In this document: positions 1-8,958 of the stretch, piece after piece
How the letters are laid out: every line of letters begins with the position of its first letter
How positions within the stretch are numbered: the stretch's first letter is position 1
Source: Limnephilus marmoratus
Lineage: Eukaryota > Arthropoda > Insecta > Trichoptera > Limnephilidae
Assembly: GCA_917880885.1 (NCBI GenBank)
Contig: OU862916.1
Span: forward strand, 48,086,831-48,150,830
Reading direction: 5' to 3'
Length of the DNA: 64,000 nt
The notes under the pieces: model-generated
Told to the model about the DNA's origin: nothing
Seen by the model: the letters and a program-made list of their open reading frames with translations, nothing else
The model's database searches: none
Position numbers and translations under genes: made by a program

Positions 1-2400
1 GGAGTAACCTTACCAGTAAATATCACAATGCGCAGATACAGACCACAGATAATTATAGTCAATTAACAACAGGCAAACATTGCAGAGTACGATAAAAAAA
101 CTTCGGAATGACAGCTGTCAATGTCAATCTGTGTCAGCTGCATATGAATCTTGCGAGTTTGTCGTGTTTTGAAAGAAGTTTGGTTCTCTTACTTTTTACC
201 GATATTTTTCTGGTGTAATAACTTGTCAAGTAAAACCTCCAATTGTTTACGACTTTAAAATGAAACAAATTACTTTAAAAAACTCCCAGGTCCCCAGCCT
301 CGTCTTTGCTTTTCCACTGAAAAATCCGACCCTTTTCCCTTCGGACGTAGTTTAACTGTATCTTACATTCCTTTTATCACTTTTAATTGAGTAATTTGGA
401 TTATTTTTCAATGGATCACTCAGAGCAAAGTTTACATGTGTTTTATAAGAACCTTTATATAATTCAAAATTAATAGATTACTTAATTTTAACCTGCCATA
501 AAATAAGTTTGCTGTATTTGAAGACTGTATAATTAACTGAAAAATGGTTTTATTAATTTCAAGATGATTCTATCAAAAAACGTGAAAACTTTAAGTTAAG
601 TTAAACGTTAAGTCCCGACCGGGCTCTGGGAGATTTTTATTTACCGCATAATTTTGCAAAAGGGGGGCAAAAGAGAAAAAAATGTTTCTGCGCTTTTGCT
701 TCTCATCCTTTTCATACTTCAAAACTGCATCAAAAATATGTATGTGATTGCTCTCTTAGGGCTTCAAAAAGGTCACTTAGGTGGAGAAATGAATAATCAT
801 TTCAGTGGTTGCTATGTTGTTCGTTTAGTAACTTCGTTTTCCACTCCATAGTGCCTAATTAGTTCGAGGTGTTACGATAGCGCTTGAGGGGGGTTTATAT
901 TATAATAAAATCCGTGTGAGTGACATTGCTATGAAGTAATGTTATTATTTATATACGGGTTGGAACTGTGTCCTCGCTGTGACAATGTGTTTATGTGGTT
1001 TCGGTATTCTGTCATAAATCCCGAAGCAAAATGTGTGACAGGCGTATAAATTTGTACCAAAATGAGCGATGAAGTCTCATTCACAGTAGGAGTTTGTTTT
1101 TGCGCTTTGTCATTTTTCGCTATCCTGATTTCGTCCACAAAATATTTTTTCATTATTTCAAAATTCATTTGAAGTCAATAAGCAAGTATTGGTGTATGAG
1201 CACTACTGCTACATTTATGGGGAGCTGTACCAAATTCATCGAACTTAAGAAGCCAGTGGTGGACCATTTGGCTGATTTACATAATTTAGTAGGTGATGAC
1301 TGATGACTGCCTATCGTCTAATTGGAGGAATTTTCTTGAACAGTTGGGTTCAATAAGTTGGAGAGATAATATTCTATCAATAAATAATAAACTCTATGTA
1401 ATCGAATTGTTGCCATTTCTCTACGCTTTGGAAAGGTTGTCGGTAGTCTTGCGGCTACTGACGTGAGCACAATTCTTAAGCAAAGTACGGACCAAGGGAT
1501 GACCGTAGTGTGATTCCTGTACCTTGGATTGACAGGTTTACGAATTCAGGAGTTCTTCTTAAAGTTTGCAAATAATTTTAAATTCAACCAAGGGAAAAGC
1601 ATGGTTACTTTAAAAAAGAAAAATCCAATGATTTTACTATACATATAACGAGGAACGAGAAATGCAACATTGCTCAATTAAAGGTTGGTGGCAGAAAAAT
1701 ACGTTTCACTCCATGAATTGACTGTCTACCGATACAGTTTTGCAGTGTAGTTTCGGCGCTTATATCATGCGGGGTTATGTTTGTCCTGATTTTAAAGAAT
1801 CTCCAATTAGTTAAACTCTAGTTAGTACTGTGATTTACGGTTTTTCACTAGCCCCTACAGTTTGTTACAAACAGAACATGCATCTATTTCCGATTTAACA
1901 GCCGAATATGAATATTGTGATAATTTTTTGTTAAACGGTTTTTTTTAAGGCAATTTACCCTAAAAAGAGTATTTTGTGATTGATTAACAGTTAATAGCTG
2001 TATTTATTTCATTTCATATTATTGGAAAGAATCAATTGCGGAATTTTGTCAAATTAGGAGGAAAGATATATTGGCGACTTGTTGTAACTGAAAATAAATA
2101 TACAACACACAAAATAGGCAATTAGGAGAGGCAGGTGAATTTTGAAAATGCAACAACCACGTTTTATTGAAATCTTCGTATAAAAAACTGAAAAATCATA
2201 AAACATACATAAATTCTAGAGTAAAAACAGGGGATAAGTTTATTTAGATTTATTAAAATGACACGTAAAATACAAAGAAAATTACAAGGCACGTCTTATC
2301 TAGTCGTACGCCAAAATTATTCTGCCGCACTCCAGGTCAGAAAATGACCCCAAGCCCTCGCATCCTTTTCCCACTCGTCTACACTTATAGTTTACAATTT
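1..2400. other. No recognisable gene (AT-rich)
   Basis: The only open frames are 60-80 codons long. They have skewed composition and no motif I recognise. I see no repeat family here that recurs elsewhere in the window. The stretch is probably intergenic or intronic. Confidence 0.5.
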
Positions 2401-2405
2401 TTACA

Positions 2406-2433
2406 AGCTCGCTCTCTCTCTCTCTCCTCTCTG

Positions 2434-2479
<46 letters not shown>

Positions 2480-2480
2480 G
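2406..2480. repeat. CT/GA microsatellite
   Basis: Nearly pure CT dinucleotides with a few interruptions. The Arg-Glu ORF on the other strand is an artefact of this repeat. Confidence 0.95.
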
Positions 2481-2500
2481 TACTCTGTTTTTCTAAACAG

Positions 2501-2556
2501 GTATGCTCCAAAAATTATTATAAACAAACGTGTTTATAATAATTTTTGGAGCATAC
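2501..2556. repeat. Perfect 25-bp inverted repeat (hairpin)
   Basis: Two 25-bp arms at 2501-2525 and 2532-2556 are exact reverse complements across a 6-bp spacer. The left arm begins GTATGCTCC and ends TATAAAC. It abuts the dispersed repeat at 2532-2740, so it may be that repeat's terminal structure. Confidence 0.85.
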
Positions 2557-2740
2557 TTTGCGATTTTTTTCTATCGAGGGAATTTTATATAATTTGCGTT
2601 TCGGCACGGGCAGTGTCTAGATATTATCTTCAAGAATAACATTTTTTTTAAGACCTTTAAACTTAACGTGTTTAAGGAGATATGTAAGAAATCGGTAGAA
2701 ATTCGGGTTGCGGGCCAATACGAACGGGTATCGGCCACCC
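2532..2740 (+). repeat. Dispersed repeat, partner of 5785-5990
   Basis: Matches the reverse complement of 5785-5990. Shared landmarks are a hexanucleotide-rich TTTCTATCGAGGG block, a TTTGCGTTTCGGC block, a TTATCTTCAAGAATAAC block and a GGGTTGCGGGCC block, in the same order. Family unknown. Confidence 0.7.
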
Positions 2741-2754
2741 TTTTACCGATACTA

Positions 2755-3133
2755 TACACGGTGTCCGGAAACTCGTAGTACAAGCGGGAAACTGGTAAAT
2801 CTACATCACATTTGGAGTCGATTTGTGATATAACTTTTTTGATTAGAGCTTTCGTTTTCGAGTAAATCGGGTCCGAAGTTGGAATTTTTTTGTTGAAATT
2901 TGAAAAAAAATTCACTAGTGGGTTGATTTCAGCTGTGTAATGTCTTATAAAATGCATCGAAGGGTAAACCGGGCTCAAAAATTTTTTTAACCCTTTAGTT
3001 GCCAAAAAAATGGAAAAATAGATTTTTTTTTTTTTTTAAATCGAAATGCTCAGATCTAAAAAAATAAGTTTTTTGGGTTCTCTACGTGATGTAGAATCAC
3101 CAGTTTGTACTACGAGTTTCCGGACACGTTGTA
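2755..3133. mobile_element. 379-bp MITE with TA target duplication
   Basis: The two ends are inverted copies of each other over about 29 bp, with shared core GTGTCCGGAAACTCGTAG and two mismatches near the tips. TA dinucleotides flank both ends (2753-2754 and 3134-3135), as expected for Tc1/mariner-type cut-and-paste elements. There is no transposase. The 144-codon minus-strand frame crossing this element is not convincing as a gene, because it runs from MITE into the neighbouring repeat. Confidence 0.8.
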
Positions 3134-3656
3134 TACATTATCTCCATTTTTAAATTAAATGTGTGATTTATCGTTATAAGTTTATTTTTTTCTTCTACGG
3201 GTTCAATAATGTTGTTATTCAATTTATAAAAACAGTTTATTTATAAGCAAGTTCTGCTGTGTAATTATTATTACACGCGTGACATTAGACGTTGGACAGT
3301 TAGACAGTTTGATATTGCCTAAGAAAGTGAAACAGCTTTCACACCTAATTATAATTACGCAACAGAACTTGTACAAATATACTGTTTTTAAAATTTGAGT
3401 AATAAATTTACAGAATATATAAAAAAAAAACCAAAAATACTCGTATATGTGATTATTAGTGAGCGCGTTCGATGAGAATGGTTGAGCACTGACTCTTTCG
3501 CCAAAAGTCTCCGCACCAAAATTTTTATTTCCATCTGAATATAGCTTCATTTGCTAAAATAGGGCCCAAATACGGTGCCAGGAAACTGTTGGCACACAAG
3601 AAATCTCAGGCAAGTTGGCAAATGAAAATATTATTTTGGTTGATAAATATTTATTA

Positions 3657-4126
3657 CTAGCTGGTACCCGGCATGCGTTGCTATGCCATTTAATACAGAA
3701 ATTGTTTCTCCCTGCGTGTCCTTTCCCATTCGTCCCGTTCCCCTTTCGCCTCCCCTTCTTCTCCTGCGTTCCCTTTCCCCTCTCGCGTTCCCTCTCCGTC
3801 TCCTCCACCTTCCCTTACCCCACTCCACTCCCCCCTTCTCCCGTCCCGAAAACCCCTTTCCCGAGTTCCCCTCCCCCCTCCCGTGAACCCTTCTCTCCCC
3901 CTTCCCCCCTCCCGCATTCCATACATTCAGTTTTCTAACAGCTCGCGTGCCACCAATAGCAATTTTTTAACACAAATTTCATTATGCCAGAGCTCACCAG
4001 AAGTTCTATACAAACCTTGTCCTGACAATAACGAACACACAAAAAAAAGAATTACCCAATTTGGTGCAGTCGTTCGAAAGTTATGCGCGTACATACATTT
4101 CGGCGATTCATTTTTATTTATATAGA
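3657..4126 (+). repeat. Interspersed repeat Q, copy 1, with C/T-rich expansion
   Basis: Shares its right half with 6690-6890: CATACATTCAGTTTTC, CGTGCCACCAATAGCA, CCTTGTCCTGACAATAACG and TCGTTCGAAAGTTATGCGC, in the same order. The first part holds about 200 bases of almost pure pyrimidine on the plus strand (3715-3925). The repeat ends at a GATA microsatellite. No coding capacity; probably a non-autonomous element. Confidence 0.75.
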
Positions 4127-4140
4127 TAGATAGATAGATA
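4126..4140. repeat. GATA microsatellite
   Basis: Four tandem GATA units at the 3' end of repeat Q, directly before the MITE at 4141. Confidence 0.85.
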
Positions 4141-4290
4141 TACATGGTGTTGAGGGACGTACTTGACTTACTTTAACCTGTGATTCCTGGCATTATTTGA
4201 CATTTTTTGGGACCATATTATTTTACATTTATTAATCCAAATAATGTCGGGAATCACTGGTAAGTCAAGTACGTCCCTTAACACCCTGTA
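4141..4290. mobile_element. 150-bp MITE with TA target duplication
   Basis: The 31-bp ends are inverted repeats with two mismatches; the shared core is GGGACGTACTTGACTTAC. TA flanks both sides. The right edge is also where the next LINE inserted: that LINE's 10-bp target duplication starts at the last TA of this MITE. Confidence 0.85.
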
Positions 4291-4298
4291 TATTATGA

Positions 4299-5030
4299 AG
4301 AAAGTCTAAAGTCATGGTGTTTAAAAGAGAGAGTACGAAAACAGTATGCAATATAGTTGTGAATGACGAATACTTGGAGCAGGTGGATGAGTTTGTTTAT
4401 TTGGGAAGTATGTTTACGAGAGATGGGAAGGCTGATAGAGATATTGAAAGAAGGGTTAATGCAGGTAACTCTATTAATGGAGTACTGAACGCCGTTGGCA
4501 CAAACAAAAAACTGTCCAAAGATGCGAAACTAGCCGTTCATAATGGAGTACTGGTACCTACCCTGATGTATGGCAGTGAGGCATGGAACTGGCAGAGGAA
4601 GGATGAAAGTAGACTAAATGCCGTAGAAATGAGATCCCTGAGGAGGATGTGTGGTAAAACCATGTGTGATCGTTTGAGAAATGTGAAGATCCGCAAAGAA
4701 TGCAAGGCTGATGTAAGCGTAATCAAGAAAAGAACGCTCCGATGTTTTGGGCATATAGAGCGAATGAACGAGGAAAGGAGTGTAAGGAGAGATATGACGC
4801 AAATGTCAATGGTAGAAGAAGTCGGGGACACCCGAGAAAGACATGGCACGACAAAGTGAATCAGATACTTGAGTCGGGCCATGTCATGAGTCAGAATAAT
4901 AGAAGAGCATGTATGAGACGATGAATGAATGTGAACGAGGCAAGGAGTGTGTGCCAAGACCGAGTTGTTTGGCGGTCCGTCCTCTCTGCCTAACCCTGCG
5001 GGGAAACGGCGTGATGGTTAGTTAGTTAGT
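4299..5030 (+). mobile_element. GTTA-tailed LINE, copy 1 (5'-truncated, 3' part of RT ORF)
   Basis: A non-LTR retrotransposon fragment. The ORF at 4314-4859 covers the region downstream of the reverse-transcriptase catalytic box: a VYLGSMFTRDG motif, then the C-terminal region ending in the typical basic RGHPRKTWHDK-like block. A frameshift near 4790 moves the last part to another frame (4742-4924). The element ends in GTTAGTTAGTTA. A 10-bp target duplication TATATTATGA flanks it (4289-4298 and 5031-5040). It is the same family as 16547-17360, 61173-62094 and 63868-64000. The truncation and frameshift mean it is dead, but the perfect duplication suggests a young insertion. Confidence 0.9.
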
Positions 5031-5040
5031 TATATTATGA

Positions 5041-5784
5041 TGATTTCGGTAAAAAAATTACGGCCATCGAAAAATTTTAACCATTCATCTTCGACCATGA
5101 TATTATTTCCATAATGTAACTTTTGTCTAAGTAATATTCACGCAAATGCCAGAGTAAGCACGACACTCAATGTTAAGCCTTATTTTTGGATTTATTAGTC
5201 CAGCATTTATTATGGTATCCCACATCCAGATGTGCCATGACAGTGTGTTTAAAATATATTTGTTATAAATTTAAAGCAAGAGTGCATTGAAACCGCGGAA
5301 CAATTACAGTATTTATTCCTCTAGGTAAAATGGTAAAATACCGGGGTGATTTATTAAATTTGGTTATTTTACGAACATGTTTTAAACATTCTTTAGAAGT
5401 TTCAAACAATCATTAGTGCAAAACATTTCAACCCATCGCACACAAGGCCGCATTATTAATTTACGACGCCAAAAATATTTTTATTTGAAATCCTGATCAA
5501 AAATGCGTTTGAGAAGATTACCTAAGAAAATCATTTAAAAAATACCTCATTAGTATTAGTTGGGGTAGTAGTCTTAACAAAAAAATTAAATTTATTAATA
5601 TTGAATTATTTCCGTGTTTTGAATTAGCGGTAAAACATGTAAACATTATTAAACTGTAAAATGACGATAACCTGTATAATTGTCCATTTTTTAACATAAG
5701 AAATGCGTAGTTCTTTTCTTATAATCCTCAAATCCTTTAGAGTGGGCTGCCAAGACTACATGAAAAGAATGCGCTCGATTTCAG
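5041..5784. other. No recognisable gene (AT-rich)
   Basis: I see no ORF, repeat family or structural RNA signal in this stretch. Confidence 0.45.
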
Positions 5785-5990
5785 GGCCCGCAACCCGGAT
5801 TTGTACCGATTTATTACATATTTCCCTTAAATACGGTAAGTTTTAAAGCTCTTAAAAAAATATATGTTATTCTTGAAGATAATATCAGACTTTGCCAGCG
5901 CCGAAACGCAAATTATTTAAAATTCCCTCGATAGAAAAAAAATCGCATAATATGCTAAAAATGATTATTAACACGTTTGTTTCAGTTATT
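5785..5990 (-). repeat. Dispersed repeat, inverted partner of 2532-2740
   Basis: The same ordered blocks as at 2.5 kb, in opposite orientation, with about one change per 8-10 bases. The two copies are 3 kb apart. Confidence 0.7.
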
Positions 5991-6529
5991 TTACAAGTTA
6001 TACGTATGAGAAAATTCAGTGTTTATTTAAATGCTGTTTAAGATAATGCCCGCGAGATTTTTGCTCTATTTTAAACGAGTCGTGCTCTCCTCTAACATTC
6101 GTAATTTCGTATCTCTCCATCTTCTTCTTTTCGGGTCCGGTTGCAGAGCCTTAAGAAAGGGAAAAAAAGAACGATTTACATTTAACATTTACAAATAACA
6201 AAAAAGGATTTTTGAACTAGTAAAAGAATGTCGTGGAACTCAGTGGACTTTTTTCGAAACTCTAGATGAAGTAAGCATTTTAATTTATTATTTTGACAAG
6301 AAATAAAACATATATTAAATCTGTGTTACTTACATTAATTGTAGATTAAAGTTTGTTGAAAACTCACTGATTTTAAATAGGGAAAACAGGATGAGCGTAG
6401 TTACCCCGTCAATGAATCAGGCGCAAATGAGAAATATTGGCGGCGCGGTACATATCTCATCTTTGCGCTATTGGGTTTCGTTCACAAAATAAATTCTTGC
6501 GGTTCATTTTGAACTGGTTTATATAAACA
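5991..6529. other. No recognisable gene
   Basis: AT-rich, with no ORF over 60 codons and no repeat I can match elsewhere. Confidence 0.45.
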
Positions 6530-6597
6530 ACTAGCTTTTTCCCGCGGCTTCGCTCGCATGGTGGAAGGGGGGTTCCCACTCTGCCTCCTCCGCCTCC

Positions 6598-6639
<42 letters not shown>

Positions 6640-6895
6640 CCCTTCCCCCTCCCACCTACCTTCCCCCTCCCCAATCTCTCCCTCCCGCTTTCCATACATT
6701 CAGTTTTCAAACCTCGCGTGCCACCAATAGCATTTTTTATACAAATTTTATATTGCCAGAGCTCACCGGAAATATAATATAAATTATAAAAACCTTGTCC
6801 TGACAATAACGAACACACAAAAAAAGAATTATCCAATTTGGTGCAATCGTTCGAAAGTTATGCGCTTAGCAACACATTCGGGGATTCATTTTTAT
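6530..6895 (+). repeat. Interspersed repeat Q, copy 2
   Basis: Begins with CCCGCGGCTTCGCTCGC, a block I associate with a common insect interspersed repeat. It then carries a C-rich tract and the same right half as the copy at 3.9 kb. The C-rich zone has expanded differently in the two copies (mixed C/T there, nearly pure C here). Confidence 0.75.
6599..6638 (+). repeat. Uninterrupted run of 40 C
   Basis: Forty consecutive cytosines (G40 on the other strand). The poly-Gly and poly-Pro ORFs across it are artefacts. Confidence 0.95.
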
Positions 6896-6919
6896 ATTAT
6901 GGATACATTAATAAACGAC

Positions 6920-7055
6920 GACCTCCGTAGTCCAGTGGCTAACACTCTTGACTCACATTCCGGAGGTCGCGGGTTCGAACCCGGCATGCGCAAATAAATT
7001 TTATTTGATTAATTTGTGTTATTTCACAATTATAATATAATAATAATAATATTAT
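6920..7055 (+). mobile_element. tRNA-derived SINE, copy 1
   Basis: Has an A-box-like TAGTCCAGTGGC and a perfect B box GGGTTCGAACCC about 40 bases apart. The acceptor ends do not pair, so it is not a working tRNA. A conserved tail follows (TTGATTAATTTG, then TTATTTCACAATT) and then an AT trinucleotide run. The same tail occurs at 18826-18920 and, inverted, at 32655-32757. Confidence 0.8.
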
Positions 7056-7677
7056 ATTATATTAAAGAGTAGGTAGAAGAGGGCGCTACTGTACCAAGTT
7101 CAATATTAGCTCAGCGGATTTTAAAAATTTAAAAATAAAATCAGTGCTTAAAAACCAGTGCAATAGAATTTAACGGTCATATAAACAAATGATGTACAAC
7201 ATATATTGTAGTCACAGTGAATTAATAACTTGATTGCCTATAAATCGAGATTAACCTTAATAGTGAAGCTACCAGCTCCTGTGACAAACGAACAATAATT
7301 ACGGAAAACTACTACAAAAACGAACAAAATCCATTTAGGAAGTGACTAAATCAGTGAACCTTTTGTGGCCTATTTACAATTTACAATAAACAGATGAAAT
7401 TAACCTAAAAATTTGCACTTGATGATTTGGCAATACTGTCAAAAAACTGAAATCAGCGCCATCTGTTGAAACTTAACTGTACTACGTTCTACAGGCAGCA
7501 CATAAAACACGATACACCATCAATAGATTGCCACACCAACTAATTCCAAACTAAACTAACAGAGGACATCAATCGGAGGAAAATTAATAGTTCAGAAAAG
7601 GGCCACTAGAGGACACTACCGTACTATAAATAAAATTGTACACATTTTAATTTTAATTTAAAACAATATCACAAATT

Positions 7678-8871
7678 ATGGAGGAAATTATGAATGCACT
7701 TCGTCACATCCAAAAAGAGTTGGATGAACAAAAACTCACCATACAAAAAAGCGGAGAAAATGTGACAGAACAAGTAACACAAAATATAAATAACATTATG
7801 GAAGAAAAATTTAGAATATTAGAAGAAAAATATGATAAACTCCAAATAAAAGTAGAAAATCAAGAGAAACGTCTTTATTTCTTGGAAAAACAAGCAAGAC
7901 AAAGAAATATTGTATTTTTCGGAATAGAAGAGAAGGAGTCATCATACTTAAACTTGGAAAATACTTTGGTGGAATTTATTAAAAAAACACTTTGATTTAA
8001 ACATTGAACGAAGAGACATACAAGAAATAAAAAGAATTGGAAAAAAAGGAGAAAGACCTAGACCAATTATTGTCACGTTTTCTAATCTAGGTTTGAAAAT
8101 CGATATATTTAAACAAAAAATTACACTGAAAGACACAACATACTACATAAAAGAAGACTATCCGCGTTATGTATTAAATAAAAGAAAAGAATTACAAGAG
8201 CAAATAAAGATTGAGAGAGAAAAGGGAAACACTGCCATAATAAAATACGACAAACTTATAATACTAGACAGAATCGGGAACACAGCGAATAAGAGAAATC
8301 TCTCAACGTCCCCTGAAAGTATTTGTGAGAGAGGTTTTAGGGTGGCACACCTGTTTCCGGCCATACAAGAGCGAGACAGGTGATCCCGCATATAAAAGGA
8401 GATGCAGGCCTCTCCTCACTCTCTTTTTCCAACCGCCAACACGTTAGTTAGGACGTATTTATAGCCATTACTTATAATAAATATCCATATCGCCAATACG
8501 CGCATTATTTATAAATAACCTCGCCTACACTCGAGTCTGTATTTAACAGTGGCGCAGAGAAAGGAGATGCAGGCCTCTCCTCACTCTCTTTTTCCAACCG
8601 CCAACACGTTAGTTAGGACGTATTTATAGCCATTACTTATAATAAATATCCATATCGCCAATACGCGCATTATTTATAAATAACCTCGCCTACACTCGAG
8701 TCTGTATTTAACAGTATTCATATTCAAGAAAATAAAACAAAAAAGAATAAACAACAACAGTCTGACTCGAAAAGCAAGGTCACAAGGTCAAATAGTGTCA
8801 CCGAAGGAACTATAAAACCAAGCATGTTGAACTTCTTGACAAATGCAAATACAACGAATAAAAATGCATAG
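7678..8871 (+). pseudogene. RTE-like element ORF1 (coiled-coil nucleic-acid-binding protein), interrupted
   Basis: The first 105 codons (7678-7995) form a Lys/Glu-rich coiled coil followed by RQRNIVFFGIEE, the usual entry to the RRM-like core of LINE ORF1 proteins. An extra A in an A7 run (7981-7987) breaks the frame. The next frame continues with the family's usual C-terminal features (KRIGKK, YIKEDYPRYV, then IKYDKLI near 8260). At 8324 an LTR is inserted with a 5-bp duplication GTATT. If the insert plus one duplication copy is ignored, the frame runs on to a TAG at 8869-8871. The start is an ATG in good context. There is no zinc knuckle. The protein presumably binds the element's RNA. Confidence 0.75.
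8319..8718 (+). mobile_element. Solo LTR with duplicated R-U5, inserted in ORF1
   Basis: GTATT target duplications at 8319-8323 and 8714-8718 enclose a 390-bp insert that begins TGTGAG and ends TTTAACA. The first unit (8324-8548) is a complete LTR with a TATAAAAG box at 8391 and AATAAA-like signals near 8480. It is followed by GTGGCGCAGAG, which resembles the start of a Ty3/gypsy primer-binding site. Then a second copy of the LTR's 3' part (8560-8713) repeats 8395-8548 exactly or nearly so. U3 and the whole internal region are missing. Confidence 0.85.
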
Positions 8872-8958
8872 CAACTAACCCCCTCTCTTTACACCGATAC
8901 CACAAATAAACAAACCTCAATAAAAAACACAAAAAATCTTCCAACCCGGCTGGTCACC

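Noticed and set aside
2300..2527. Arg-Glu-rich ORF (75 codons, minus)
   Set aside because: Translation of a CT/GA microsatellite.
2571..3005. 144-codon minus-strand ORF as a gene
   Set aside because: It crosses the MITE border into another repeat and shows no family motif.
3554..3938. Overlapping Pro/Ser/Leu and Arg/Gly/Glu ORFs
   Set aside because: Several frames on both strands are open at once because of the pyrimidine-only composition. No conserved motif.
6457..6836. Poly-Gly and poly-Pro ORFs
   Set aside because: Translation of a C40 run and its C-rich flank.
6920..6990. Functional tRNA gene
   Set aside because: The acceptor ends do not pair, the T stem has a mismatch, and the sequence has two related copies with a common tail. 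It is a SINE.
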